A stretch of 16,616 nt of DNA from JAWLFY01 sp964462125 (GCA_964462125.1 CAYWXT010000115.1:1-16616); one strand, 5' to 3'. Positions 6,236-14,744 are shown, counted from the first letter of the stretch. A program made the numbers and translations. The notes: generated by a model not told the origin, from the sequence alone.

Positions 6236-7006
6236 ATGCATTGGACAAAGAACCTTTCGCAGTTGGTCCCGGCACTGGCGTTAGCGATGGCGTTCGGCTT
6301 GCCCGTCTCGGCAATGGCGCAGGAACAAGAGAAGAACGACAACGGCGGAGAGGACCAGCTGGCGGCCCAAGCGGAGGACAAGGAGCAGAAAGACGAAATT
6401 CGAAAGCTCGGCATCTTCGAACTCGAGCACTGCGACCCGCAGCAGCTGAGCCAAATTATCGGCATGGCGGACCAGACCTCCGCACAGCGGCGAACGGGTC
6501 AATTCCGACAGGCGCAGCGTGGCGGTCGAGTAGCCACTGTCGCCCGCACCGGCGGTTCCAGCGGGAAAGACGCCGACGAAAAACTCATTACAGCGGTTGA
6601 TGCCAAGAAAACGACCTTGTTCGTCCGCGGTTCGGACCAACAGGTTCAGCAGGTGGAAGAGTTGGTCAACGCGTTGGACGTCGAACCGCAGGCGCTGGAG
6701 CCACACGAGTTTCGTGGCCTCCGTCTGATCCCCGTTCGCAGCAATGAGGCAACGGAGGTCGAAAACACGCTCCTGCAACTGCAGTTGCAGGGTCGGATGC
6801 TGGAGATGGGAGACGTCAGCCTGGTGGTCTTCCATCAAGACGACATGAACCAAGAGGAGATCGATCAGGCCGAGAAAGTCATCAACAAGTTCAAGTCCCG
6901 CGCCGAGGACAAGGAGGAAGACCAAAACGACCAGGACGATGAGGAAGACCAAGAGGACGAGGAGGACCAGGAGGACGATTCGCCCGAGTCGGACAATGAC
7001 AACTAG
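6236..7006 (+). CDS. Secreted secretin-N-like protein with acidic tail
   Basis: A 256-residue exported protein. A signal peptide (MHWTKNLSQL, hydrophobic PALALAMAFGLPVS, cleavage likely after AMA) precedes a charged spacer. Then come IFELEHCDPQQLSQII, a Gln/Arg/Gly-rich loop, LITAVDAKKTTLFVRGSDQQ and VQQVEELVNALDVEP. This arrangement ('L.h.dp..l...i ... D.....l.v.g....v..v..li..lD') matches the secretin/TonB short N-terminal (NolW-like) fold. A second similar half follows (FRGLRLIPVRSNEATEVENT). From about residue 225 it is almost only Asp, Glu and Gln. There is no secretin pore domain, so it is not a full secretin. ATG 6236 is preferred over 6230 because AGGAG lies seven bases before it. It may be an envelope or metal-binding protein; its function is unknown. 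It converges on the uracil-DNA glycosylase gene. Confidence 0.7.
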   Translation: MHWTKNLSQLVPALALAMAFGLPVSAMAQEQEKNDNGGEDQLAAQAEDKEQKDEIRKLGIFELEHCDPQQLSQIIGMADQTSAQRRTGQFRQAQRGGRVATVARTGGSSGKDADEKLITAVDAKKTTLFVRGSDQQVQQVEELVNALDVEPQALEPHEFRGLRLIPVRSNEATEVENTLLQLQLQGRMLEMGDVSLVVFHQDDMNQEEIDQAEKVINKFKSRAEDKEEDQNDQDDEEDQEDEEDQEDDSPESDNDN

Positions 7007-7042
7007 AGCAGCCTAACGGCACACAACACCTTCACCTGCGAG

Positions 7043-7061
7043 GCGACCTCGCAGAGGTCGC
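7043..7061. terminator. Hairpin between convergent genes
   Basis: GCGACCTC (7043-7050) and GAGGTCGC (7054-7061) form a perfect 8-bp stem with a 3-base loop, 37 bases after the secreted-protein stop and 15 bases beyond the glycosylase stop on the other strand. No T-run follows on either strand, so it may terminate transcription weakly in both directions or protect 3' ends. Confidence 0.45.
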
Positions 7062-7075
7062 GAGAAGGCTCCCGG

Positions 7076-8044
7076 TTACGACAGGATGCCGGCATCGCGG
7101 AGCATGATTTGCAAGTCTTCCCAGGCTGCCTTTTTGGCGGCAGGATTGCGGAGCAGATAGGCGGGGTGATAGGTGACCACGACCTTGCTGTCGAAGTAGC
7201 GGTGGAGCGTGCCCCGAAGTCGGCCGACCGAGAGCTTGCTGCCGAGCAGAGCTTGGCTGCTGATCGCCCCCAGACAGACGATGTACTCCGGTCTCAAGAT
7301 CGCGAACTGTCGCTCGAAGTACTCGCGGCAGTTCGCAATCTCCTGCGGCTCGGGGTTTCGGTTCCCGGGAGGCCGGCACTTGACGGTGTTCAAGATATAG
7401 ACGTCTTCGCGACGGAAGGTGCAAGCCTCAATCATCTTGGTCAGCAGTTGTCCTGCCTTGCCCACAAAGGGCCGACCGGTCCGGTCCTCCTCGCTGCCAG
7501 GGCCTTCGCCAAAAAAGGCGACCCGCGGCGATTCGTGCCCCTCGCCGAAAACCGTCTGCTTGCGGCAGGCGACCAAGGCAGGACAGCGGGTACAACGGGC
7601 CACCTCGCTTGCCATCGCTGCCAACTGCGCCCGCCGCTGCTCGGCCGCCAAATCAGCTCCCGGGTAGGGTCCCTCGGAGCGATGCACCGCCGCGACCGTG
7701 CTCAGCCGGCCCGGCCGTTGTACCGGTCTGGCGGTTCCCGCAGGAGGTGATCCGGAGGGGCCGGCACGGTGCGTCGACGCCTCCACGGCGGGACCGGAAT
7801 TTGACCGGCTTGCCGGTGCAACGGGATCACGGGTCGATGGGGTCGACGCTGCCGGCTCGTCTGGGTCGGAAGGCCCGATTGCTTCGGCAGGCCGGATCAG
7901 TTGCGACTGGATCGTCGCCAGCGACTCCGCCCGGGGCCGCGGCAACCAGGCAACGCCGGCCCGGCCGAGGTGATCCGCCAATGCAGCGGCAGCCTCCAAT
8001 ACGTCTGGGGCGGGCATCGGATCGAAGGGGTGCGGGCGGGTCAT
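7076..8044 (-). CDS. Family 4 (iron-sulfur) uracil-DNA glycosylase with long N-terminal extension
   Basis: Removes uracil from DNA to start base-excision repair. In the 322-residue protein the glycosylase fold occupies about 145-322. Motif A reads GEGPGSEEDRTGRPFVGKAG (179-198); most family 4 enzymes have GEAPG, so the Ala-to-Gly change is mildly unusual. The four cluster-ligand cysteines are present: C151-x2-C154, C223 and C239, the last two spaced by 16 as in the family. The other active-site segment is HPAYLLRNP (293-301). Residues 1-140 are an extra region: a short helix (DVLEAAAALADHLGRAG) and a Pro/Ser/Ala-rich disordered stretch, longer than bacterial standards but seen in planctomycetes. 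ATG 8044 is preferred; the frame extends upstream to a TTG at 8089 that overlaps a tandem repeat. Divergent from der. Confidence 0.9.
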   Translation of the reverse strand: MTRPHPFDPMPAPDVLEAAAALADHLGRAGVAWLPRPRAESLATIQSQLIRPAEAIGPSDPDEPAASTPSTRDPVAPASRSNSGPAVEASTHRAGPSGSPPAGTARPVQRPGRLSTVAAVHRSEGPYPGADLAAEQRRAQLAAMASEVARCTRCPALVACRKQTVFGEGHESPRVAFFGEGPGSEEDRTGRPFVGKAGQLLTKMIEACTFRREDVYILNTVKCRPPGNRNPEPQEIANCREYFERQFAILRPEYIVCLGAISSQALLGSKLSVGRLRGTLHRYFDSKVVVTYHPAYLLRNPAAKKAAWEDLQIMLRDAGILS

Positions 8045-8070
8045 CGGTACGTTCGGGGCATTTGGAGGGG

Positions 8071-8100
8071 GCAAGATGCGGAAGGGCAAGATGCGGAAGG
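8071..8100 (+). repeat. 15-bp tandem duplication
   Basis: Two perfect head-to-tail copies of GCAAGATGCGGAAGG (8071-8085 and 8086-8100) lie in the region between the divergent glycosylase and der genes, just upstream of the glycosylase ATG at 8044. It is a minor feature that may affect promoter spacing, and it creates the apparent upstream extension of the glycosylase frame. Confidence 0.85.
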
Positions 8101-8315
8101 GACAATGCTCGAGCGAGGATTGTAGCCGATGCGGTCGAAATCACCTCCCCGGGTCGCACCTCTTGTCGCCACCCTCGTCCTGCCGCCACCCTTTGTGAAT
8201 CACTGGCGGGGGAATACGATGCTGGTTCCGGCTCGTTTCCTATCGGCCGCGGACGATGCTCCGTCGCCTCCTCGGATCCCCCACTGATCGTCGCTGACCG
8301 CGACCGCCCCGTTCG

Positions 8316-9656
8316 ATGCCCATCCCCAAAGTCGCGATCGTCGGCCGCCCCAACGTCGGCAAGAGCAGCCTGTTCAATTGGCTCGCCCGCCGTCGTCTGG
8401 CGATTGTGGACGATGTGGCCGGGGTCACGCGCGACCGCATGACCACACTGGTCCAAGTCAGAGATCGCTACTTTGAGCTGATCGATACCGGGGGGATGGG
8501 GATCGAGGACGCGGACAATCTGACCGCCGAGGTCCGCCGCCAGATCGAGGTGGCAATCGACGCGGCCGATGTGATCCTGCTGGTGGTCGACGTTCAGACC
8601 GGACCGATGCCGCTGGACGAAGAGGTCGCCCAGCGGCTTCGCGGCGTCGAGCGGCCCGTGATCCTGGTGGCGAACAAGGCGGACCAGGAACACCAGGCTG
8701 TACACGCGGAGGAGTTCCAACGTCTGGGGCGCGGCAGGTTGATCCCCGTCAGCACCTTGCAGAATCGTGGCCGCGAGGAACTGCTGGGGCTGGTCGCCGA
8801 TCGGCTCCCTGAGGGGGAGGCGGAGCCGGATGTCGAGCAGCCACGGATGAAGGTGGCGATTGTGGGACGGAGGAACGTCGGCAAGAGTACCTTCGTCAAT
8901 ACCTTGGCCGCAGCGGAACGAATGATCGTCAGCGAAGTGCCTGGCACGACCCGCGACAGCGTCGACGTCCATTTCGAGATGGATGGTCAAACGTTGATCG
9001 CGATCGACACACCCGGTTTGCGGAAACGAAAGAGCGTGCGGACTGACCTGGAGTTCTACAGCACCCACCGCGCCCAGCGATCGATCCGGCGGGCCGACGT
9101 CGTGCTGATGTTCTTCGATGCCACGGAAACGACCAGCAAGGTCGACAAGCAATTGGTCGGCTACATCATCGAGCATCACAAGCCGTGCATCTTCGTCGTC
9201 AACAAGTGGGACCGGCTCCACGGCGCCGTGCCAACCGAGCGCTGGGTGCGGTACCTACGTCGCCAGTTCCCGACGCTCGCCTACGCCCCGATCGCATTCA
9301 TCACAGGCCAACAAGGCAAGAACGTCAAGACGCTGCTCAACCACGCCACGATGCTCTACAAACAATCCCGTGAGCGAGTCTCGACCGGGATTCTCAACCG
9401 AGTCATCGGCGCGGCGCTGGAATCACATCCGCCGCCGATGTACCAAAATCGCCGTCTGAAGATCTACTATGCGACCCAGGTCTCGACCGGGCCGCCGACC
9501 ATCGTCTTGATGTGCAACGACCCCAAAGGTTTGGGCCGCGATTACCAGCGATACCTGCTGAGCTTCTTCCGCGATCACCTGCCGTTTGGCGAAGTCCCGA
9601 TCAAGCTGTTCCTGCAGCGGCACCATAAGAATGCTCCCACGGCCGACGCAAGCTGA
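8316..9656 (+). CDS. der: Ribosome biogenesis GTPase Der (EngA)
   Basis: An essential double GTPase that acts on 50S ribosome assembly. The length, 446 residues, is normal. The first G domain has GRPNVGKS (10-17), DTGG (57-60) and NKAD (120-123). The second has GRRNVGKS (184-191), DTPG (231-234) and NKWD (296-299). A KH-like RNA-binding domain occupies about 350-440 (ALESHPPPMYQNRRLKIYYA, then a short tail). The second P-loop has Arg where most bacteria have Pro, a change that does not touch the catalytic GKS. The ATG at 8316 starts exactly at the conserved 'kvaIVGRPNVGKS' block; no ribosome-binding site is obvious, as is common in this group. Monocistronic, convergent with the feo operon. 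Confidence 0.97.
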   Translation: MPIPKVAIVGRPNVGKSSLFNWLARRRLAIVDDVAGVTRDRMTTLVQVRDRYFELIDTGGMGIEDADNLTAEVRRQIEVAIDAADVILLVVDVQTGPMPLDEEVAQRLRGVERPVILVANKADQEHQAVHAEEFQRLGRGRLIPVSTLQNRGREELLGLVADRLPEGEAEPDVEQPRMKVAIVGRRNVGKSTFVNTLAAAERMIVSEVPGTTRDSVDVHFEMDGQTLIAIDTPGLRKRKSVRTDLEFYSTHRAQRSIRRADVVLMFFDATETTSKVDKQLVGYIIEHHKPCIFVVNKWDRLHGAVPTERWVRYLRRQFPTLAYAPIAFITGQQGKNVKTLLNHATMLYKQSRERVSTGILNRVIGAALESHPPPMYQNRRLKIYYATQVSTGPPTIVLMCNDPKGLGRDYQRYLLSFFRDHLPFGEVPIKLFLQRHHKNAPTADAS

Positions 9657-9667
9657 CCGGTTGCAGA

Positions 9668-9728
9668 CGTCGCAGAGACTTCTGTTTCACAGCGACTTCT
9701 GCGACGCGGAACGCTCTGCGGGTTCCGC
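9668..9728. terminator. Two hairpins between convergent der and feo operon
   Basis: The first stem is CGTCGCAGA (9668-9676) with TCTGCGACG (9698-9706). The second is GCGGAAC (9706-9712) with GTTCCGC (9722-9728). They fill the short gap between the der stop at 9656 and the stop of the small Cys protein at 9752. Neither has a T-run, so this is a bidirectional terminator candidate rather than a canonical one. Confidence 0.45.
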
Positions 9729-9751
9729 CACAGGACGCCTGCACCTGCCAC

Positions 9752-9955
9752 TCAACGCCGCTCCGACGACGTTTTTTCGCCCAACTGAATCAACGGCGTT
9801 TCGGATTTCCCCGACCGCCGTTTGGGACAGCGACCGCATCCGGGCATTTCACCGACCTGCCGGAGTCCCTGACGAATCGTCCTCCAACCCTGCGACAATA
9901 GCCACACCGTCGCGGCAAGGACAATCAACGCAGCGATCCAGGCTTGCCAATCCAC
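9752..9955 (-). CDS. FeoB-associated small Cys-rich membrane protein
   Basis: A 67-residue peptide, last gene of the feo operon. Residues about 5-22 (AWIAALIVLAATVWLLSQ) form one membrane helix. A basic stretch follows (RTIRQGLRQV) and then GCGRCPKRR, a C-x2-C pair. This layout matches the FeoB-associated Cys-rich membrane protein family (FeoB_associated/FeoC-like small proteins) that follow feoB in many bacteria and are thought to assist the iron channel. The start is a GTG at 9953-9955. GAGGGG, overlapping the feoB stop, lies five bases before it, so the nine-base gap points to translational coupling. Only two Cys are present, fewer than in the classic family, so the family name is a structural guess supported mainly by position. 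Confidence 0.75.
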   Translation of the reverse strand: MDWQAWIAALIVLAATVWLLSQGWRTIRQGLRQVGEMPGCGRCPKRRSGKSETPLIQLGEKTSSERR

Positions 9956-9964
9956 TGGAACCCC

Positions 9965-12199
9965 TCACGAAAACCAACGCGAACCAACTTGATACGTCAC
10001 CATGGCCGCAAAGTAGGCCAGGATCGTCATGTAGGAGAAACTGATCGCCGGCCAGAGCCAGGAATTGGTCTCGCGGCGAATGATCAACAGGGTACTGGCG
10101 CACTGCGCACAGAGTGCAAAGAAGACCATCACCGAGAGGGCGACAGGAATGGTGAAGACCGGGCGACCGTCGGGCCAGGTTGCTGAACGCATCGCCCCGC
10201 TGAGCCTCTCATCGTTGTCATCGATGTCGCCGCCAAGGCTATAGATCGTCCCGAGGGTCGCGATGATCACCTCGCGGGCGGGGAAACTGGCGATCGCCCC
10301 GACCCCGATCTTCCAATCCCAACCCAGTGGCCGGACCACCGGCTCGATGGCGTGCCCCATTCGCCCTAACGCACTCGCTTCCAGTAACCGGGCACTCTCG
10401 GCCCGCAACTCCGCCTGCACCGCCTCCCGCTCCGACGCCGATTCGTCCATCGATTCGACGCGGGCCTGCAACGACTGTTGGTGCTGACGATCACCGGGCC
10501 AATAACCTGCAAACCAGATCAACACCGAGGCGGCGAAGATCAAGGTGCCGGCGCGCACGACAAACTCGCGACCCGCCTGCCACACACGCGAAAACACGAC
10601 CCGAACCGACGGCACTTTGTACTCGGGCAACTCCAGAACAAACGGCGCCGTTTCCCCTTTCAGCAGCGTTCGTTTCATCAATAACGAAATCGGAATCGCG
10701 ACGACCACGCCGACCAGGTACATCGACATCAAGACGATCGCCGGAAGCGAGACGAAGCCCAAAACCTTGGTCGCGGGAACAAACGCCCCGATCAATAACA
10801 GGTAGACAGGCAACCGGGCACTGCAGCTCATCAGCGGAGCGACCATGATCGTCGCGAACCGGTCCCGACGGTTCTCAATCACCCGCGTCGCCATGATCCC
10901 GGGAACAGCGCAGGCAAACGAGCTCATCAGCGGCAGAAACGATTTCCCACTGAGCCCAAACGGCGTCATCAGGCGGTCGACCAGAAACGCCGCCCGCGAC
11001 ATGTAGCCACAGTCCTCCAAGATCGCGATGAACAGAAACAACAACGCGATCTGCGGCAAAAACACCAGCACACCGCCGACCCCAGCGATCACGCCATCGA
11101 CAATCAGACTCCGCAGTGTGCCCGGCGCCATGACCGAGCGAACGAAGCCGGCGGCCGCGTCGGCCGCCCCCTCGATCCATTCCATCGGAAAGGCGGCGAA
11201 GGAGTAAATACACTGGAAAATGAACAGCATGAGAGCCCCGAACAAGACCAAACCGGCGACTCGGTTCGTCAGGACCGCGTCCACCCAATCGGTGATGCCG
11301 CTGGACGCGTCGCGGCGGTGCACGACCCCCTCGAGCTTTTCCGCGGCCCAGCGGTAACGGGCGGTGCACTCCATGTCGCCAGGATCGCCCAGCTGGTCGG
11401 CCACACGCTGTCGCTGCTCCAGCAAGATCGGCATCGCCTGCGGTCCAAAGCGATCAACCGCCTGCCGCTCGGCCTCGCCGCCGCGGTCCAGCAGCATTCG
11501 CTCGAACAGATATCGGTCAGGCAAATCGGGACCGCGGAAGTGCTCCCCCAAACGTTCTTGCAGTTCTTCACATGCCGCGTAAAACGGTTCCGGCAGCGGC
11601 CGGTCCCGGCGCTGCGGGCGGTCGGCCGCTTCGGACATCACCGACAACACCGCCTCGCTCAACTCCGTCATCCCTTGACGACGGGTCGCAGCGGTGGCGA
11701 TCACCGGCACCCCCAGCTTTTCCGAGAGGGCCGCCACATCGATGGTGATGCCCCGACCCTGGGCCGAGTCGATCATGTTCAGCGCAATCACCGTCGGCTT
11801 GCCCAGCTCCAACACCTGGCTGACCAAAAAAAGATTCCGCTCCAGCATCGACGCATTGACCACACAGACGATCGCGTCGATCGGCAGCTCGCCCGCCGCT
11901 TCATCGGTCAGCACCTCAACCGCGACCAACTCGTCCGGCGAGCGGGGGGCGAGGCTGTAGGTCCCCGGTAAATCGACCAGATCCACCGGAGCCGAGCCAA
12001 ACCGGCAGCGTCCCACCTTCCGCTCGATCGTCACCCCGGGATAGTTGCCGGTCCGCACGTTCATCCCCGCCAAGGCGTTGAACAGCGTGCTCTTGCCCGT
12101 GTTCGGATTCCCGACCAACGCGATCCGCAACGTCGCCGGCAACGAGGACGGAGAGGCGACGCGGGGCGAAGGCTGACCAGTGGAGACGGTCGGATTCAT
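9965..12199 (-). CDS. feoB: Ferrous iron transport protein B
   Basis: The inner-membrane Fe(II) uptake permease of the Feo system; 744 residues, a usual length. The N-terminal G domain has GNPNTGKST (30-38), GNYPGVTIER in switch I (51-60), DLPG (76-79), NMID (141-144) and an ATAATRRQG G5 loop (about 168-176). A cytosolic helical region follows. The membrane part contains the family blocks ILEDCGYMSRAAFLVDRL, SFACAVPGIMATRVIENRRD, FPAREVIIATLG and ALCAQCASTLL. A hydrophilic loop of about 50 residues rich in Glu, Arg and Ser (SLQARVESMDESASEREAVQ and on) lies between late membrane helices. The ATG at 12199 is 66 bases after the feoA stop. Co-transcribed with feoA and the small Cys-rich gene; see the Fur-box-like site at 12553-12567. 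Confidence 0.97.
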   Translation of the reverse strand: MNPTVSTGQPSPRVASPSSLPATLRIALVGNPNTGKSTLFNALAGMNVRTGNYPGVTIERKVGRCRFGSAPVDLVDLPGTYSLAPRSPDELVAVEVLTDEAAGELPIDAIVCVVNASMLERNLFLVSQVLELGKPTVIALNMIDSAQGRGITIDVAALSEKLGVPVIATAATRRQGMTELSEAVLSVMSEAADRPQRRDRPLPEPFYAACEELQERLGEHFRGPDLPDRYLFERMLLDRGGEAERQAVDRFGPQAMPILLEQRQRVADQLGDPGDMECTARYRWAAEKLEGVVHRRDASSGITDWVDAVLTNRVAGLVLFGALMLFIFQCIYSFAAFPMEWIEGAADAAAGFVRSVMAPGTLRSLIVDGVIAGVGGVLVFLPQIALLFLFIAILEDCGYMSRAAFLVDRLMTPFGLSGKSFLPLMSSFACAVPGIMATRVIENRRDRFATIMVAPLMSCSARLPVYLLLIGAFVPATKVLGFVSLPAIVLMSMYLVGVVVAIPISLLMKRTLLKGETAPFVLELPEYKVPSVRVVFSRVWQAGREFVVRAGTLIFAASVLIWFAGYWPGDRQHQQSLQARVESMDESASEREAVQAELRAESARLLEASALGRMGHAIEPVVRPLGWDWKIGVGAIASFPAREVIIATLGTIYSLGGDIDDNDERLSGAMRSATWPDGRPVFTIPVALSVMVFFALCAQCASTLLIIRRETNSWLWPAISFSYMTILAYFAAMVTYQVGSRWFS

Positions 12200-12265
12200 C
12201 GAGAACTAGCGGCCAACGTGCGGAAGGTAGCGGGAGAGCAGAAGAACCACCCAACGGGCTGGGGT

Positions 12266-12535
12266 CTAAACGGTGACGGGATGCGGTTCTGGCAGTAACT
12301 CAACCTCGACCCGACGCGCTTCCCCAATCCGCACCGCGACCCGACACCCCTGGATCGTGCACCGCAACGGATCCCCGAGTGGCGCCGCCCGCAGAAACTT
12401 GACCCCCTGGCCGGGAACAAATCCCATCTCCCGAAGCCGGCACGAAATCCCGTCATGCCCGTCGATCCGGACGATCCGAGCCGTCTGCCCAGGTCGCAAT
12501 TGATCCAGTGTCGCCTTGCGGTCGGTAGAATCCAC
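12266..12535 (-). CDS. feoA: Ferrous iron transport protein A
   Basis: An 89-residue cytosolic SH3-like accessory of FeoB. It reads LDQLRPGQTARIVRIDG, then CRLREMGFVPGQGVKFLRAA and GDPLRCTIQGCRVAVRIGEA, the full FeoA pattern (L..l..G....i..i......rL.emGl.pG..i.....P..dP......g..ialr..eA). It starts with GTG at 12533-12535, with GGGAG six bases upstream. First gene of the feo operon. The Fur-box-like palindrome begins 17 bases upstream of the start codon. Confidence 0.95.
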   Translation of the reverse strand: MDSTDRKATLDQLRPGQTARIVRIDGHDGISCRLREMGFVPGQGVKFLRAAPLGDPLRCTIQGCRVAVRIGEARRVEVELLPEPHPVTV

Positions 12536-12552
12536 TCTCAGCTCCCGTCAAT

Positions 12553-12567
12553 TGAGAATCTTTCTCA
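12553..12567. promoter_or_regulatory. Fur-box-like operator of the feo operon
   Basis: TGAGAATCTTTCTCA is a 7-1-7 inverted repeat (TGAGAAT, C, TTTCTCA) with one mismatch between arms. It keeps the TGA-AAT and TTT-TCA positions of the Fur consensus TGATAATnATTATCA. It lies just downstream of the TTGACA box and immediately before feoA, where a bound iron-loaded Fur would block transcription. Regulation by Fur is inferred from the site and the operon's function. Confidence 0.65.
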
Positions 12568-12600
12568 TTTAAACATCGCGGTTTCCTCGGTGGCTGTCAA
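12568..12600 (-). promoter_or_regulatory. Candidate sigma-70 promoter of the feo operon
   Basis: On the minus strand, TTGACA is at 12600-12595, a perfect -35. At 17-base spacing is GATGTT (12577-12572), a poor -10; at 21 bases is TTTAAA (12573-12568), a better -10 at long spacing. The Fur-like palindrome follows directly. The -35 is convincing; the -10 is uncertain. Confidence 0.45.
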
Positions 12601-12677
12601 GTCGGCGAGGCTCGGTTTCGAAATCCTTGCCCCAACCGCACTCGCCCGGTGACTTCATCCACGATGCCGCTTGAGGT

Positions 12678-14744
12678 CTACGGTTTGGAATGGACAACCA
12701 ATTCGTGGCCGGGGACTTTGGTCTCGCCAAAATGGGCGATCGGCCGGAGTCGCAGTGGCCCGTCACCCCACCGCCGGGACTCGACGCTCAGCGACCCGCT
12801 CTCCCCGTCGACCTGACCCACCGACTCGCTGGCCAGCACCAACTCGACCCGGTCGGCACCGGAACATTCCAGCCGCAAGCGGGTCGCGCCCTCCTCGCCG
12901 GCCGCCTCGTCACTCTCCGCATCGTCCAGCTGCACCGTCGGGATAGCGTCACTTCCACGGAGGTCGAGTGTTTCCGAGTAGCCGAGCCGGGGTTCGGTGG
13001 GATCGTGTCCGACCAGCACGACCCGGAGGTTGACAGATCCCGAGAGTTCATCGGGCAGGTTCATCTGAATCCGCTTCCGCGGACGCGATGCCTTGATCAA
13101 TTTTCCTTCGACATAGATCTGCATCTCCCGCGTCGGCGGCCCTTCAATCCCCAAGCCCAATGACTCGCGCTCGATGCTCACCCGGTTTCCCGAATCGTCC
13201 GCCAGCCCAATGCGAACCATTTCGGCCGGTGGCCTCGCGAACGGTTGGCAGATCGGTTCACCAACAATCAGCAGTTGGTAGGGCGAGGTCACCGAGAGGT
13301 AAAATGCCTCGACCGCGCTGATTCCTTCAGCGTAGTAGGCGTGCATGATCGGGAGGGGAAACTTGAATTGCAGCGAGTAGGGCTCGGCCACGGCACCGCT
13401 GCTCATCGCCGCTCCGGCATGCAGCAGTTCGGTCAATTTGGTCTGAGAATTGGTCTCAAAGGCACCCCCGGTGCTGGTCAGGCTTTCCGCAATGGCGCCG
13501 GGGACCAATCGCCACGGTTTGCTCGACAGATCCATGTTCGCCGTTCCGAGGACCAGGCCAACGTAATCGCCCGTTCCCGCAGGGAGCGTCGAGTTGAACA
13601 CATCGGTCTTCCGCCCCCGGGCGGCGAGCCACACCATGGCGTCGCCGAAGTTCGGGAATCGGGTTTTGGTGCGGACATCGCCGGTTTTGGAAAAGCCGAC
13701 TGTTGCCGTCGGGAGGGTCCGGTCCGCTTCCGCCGAACGCTGCAGTACCTGCACCGCCTGGTCGACGCTACTGCCCCGCGGGTGGACCACGCCGAGCATG
13801 CAGGACAGCAGATAACGCATGCCGCCTTTGTCGGGGCGGACCCAGTTGCCCGAACCGGTCCAACCGCGACTGGCGGTGAAGCCGACGGGGCCTTGAGCGG
13901 TGATCGGTGCATCGCTGAGTCGGTCCAACGCCTTGGCGATGGCGGGATCGGCGATGAGATCCTCCAGCGGCTCGCTCTGGCGCAAATAAATCGCCGACCA
14001 CCACCCGGCCGCGATCCCCTTGCTCAGCCATTGCTTGGCCTCCTCCGCGTCGCCGGCCGACGCGTGAGCTTCCGCGGCACGGATCGCCAGCGGAGCGAGG
14101 GTGGAATACTCCTCGAACAGTTCCTCAAAAATGGTCGCCGCCAACTCTGGCTCGTCCTGCTCCAATGCCGCCACGGCCTCCTCGAACCGATCCTGCTTGT
14201 CTCCCGTGAAGGGGTTGGAGAAATGCCGTTTAAAGCTTCCGCGAGCGTAGAGGTTTGAGTACCAATTCAGATAGCTCGGGTCGTCCGCCAAAACAAACCG
14301 GTAGAAAAAGGTCATCCCGGTGATCGACGCCGTCGGCCGCTGGTACTTTTTGACGTTCTCATCGGTCACCTGCGCCGTGTGACGCGACACATCAACGGCG
14401 GTGGGAAAGCCGGCCGAGTAGGCGATCACACCGACCTGGTTGGCCAACCCCCGCCCGTCGAGTTGGGTCAAGATCGGCTGTAGAATTTTCTCCTTGAAAT
14501 CCTCCAGGCTGACCTTCAACCCCGACGGCACCTCCTCCAACACCACCACATTGGAAGCGGGGATCTGCCGGGCGGCGACGTAATGGTTGGCAACCGTTCG
14601 CGAATCGTGCGAGTCGCCGTTGACCACCACGATCACGTTTTCGGGCCCCATTCCGGCCATCGCACGGGGGGCAACCATCGCTGCGAGAATGGAAACGGTC
14701 AACCCGAGGATCGCCGGGATGAAGTATCGTGGAAGGGCTCGCAT
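12678..14744 (-). CDS. Secreted TIGR03790-family protein
   Basis: 688 residues. The signal peptide is MRALPRYFIP then AILGLTVSILAAMVAPRAMA, with cleavage around residue 30. The N-terminal block (ENVIVVVNGDSHDSRTVANH, YVAARQIP, NVVVLEEVP) and the later YYAEGISAVEAFYLSVTSP and LLIVGEPICQPFA blocks are typical of TIGR03790, a family of uncharacterised exported proteins in planctomycetes and relatives. An inserted helical part at about residues 190-250 (AALEQDEPELAATIFEELFE, then LAIRAAEAHASAGDAEEAKQ) looks like TPR-type repeats and is longer than in short members. The C-terminal region is beta-rich and acidic. The ATG at 14744 is chosen because it starts the signal peptide; the frame extends to 14843 without protein-like sequence. 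It is divergent from the oxidoreductase, and its stop lies 78 bases before the feo -35 on the same strand. Function unknown. Confidence 0.85.
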   Translation of the reverse strand: MRALPRYFIPAILGLTVSILAAMVAPRAMAGMGPENVIVVVNGDSHDSRTVANHYVAARQIPASNVVVLEEVPSGLKVSLEDFKEKILQPILTQLDGRGLANQVGVIAYSAGFPTAVDVSRHTAQVTDENVKKYQRPTASITGMTFFYRFVLADDPSYLNWYSNLYARGSFKRHFSNPFTGDKQDRFEEAVAALEQDEPELAATIFEELFEEYSTLAPLAIRAAEAHASAGDAEEAKQWLSKGIAAGWWSAIYLRQSEPLEDLIADPAIAKALDRLSDAPITAQGPVGFTASRGWTGSGNWVRPDKGGMRYLLSCMLGVVHPRGSSVDQAVQVLQRSAEADRTLPTATVGFSKTGDVRTKTRFPNFGDAMVWLAARGRKTDVFNSTLPAGTGDYVGLVLGTANMDLSSKPWRLVPGAIAESLTSTGGAFETNSQTKLTELLHAGAAMSSGAVAEPYSLQFKFPLPIMHAYYAEGISAVEAFYLSVTSPYQLLIVGEPICQPFARPPAEMVRIGLADDSGNRVSIERESLGLGIEGPPTREMQIYVEGKLIKASRPRKRIQMNLPDELSGSVNLRVVLVGHDPTEPRLGYSETLDLRGSDAIPTVQLDDAESDEAAGEEGATRLRLECSGADRVELVLASESVGQVDGESGSLSVESRRWGDGPLRLRPIAHFGETKVPGHELVVHSKP

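Noticed and set aside
7827..9221. A 464-codon minus-strand open frame opposite der and its upstream region
   Set aside because: It is the antisense shadow of der, which has every GTPase motif. The antisense product has no recognisable domain.
13245..14258. A 337-codon plus-strand open frame
   Set aside because: Antisense shadow of the TIGR03790 gene.
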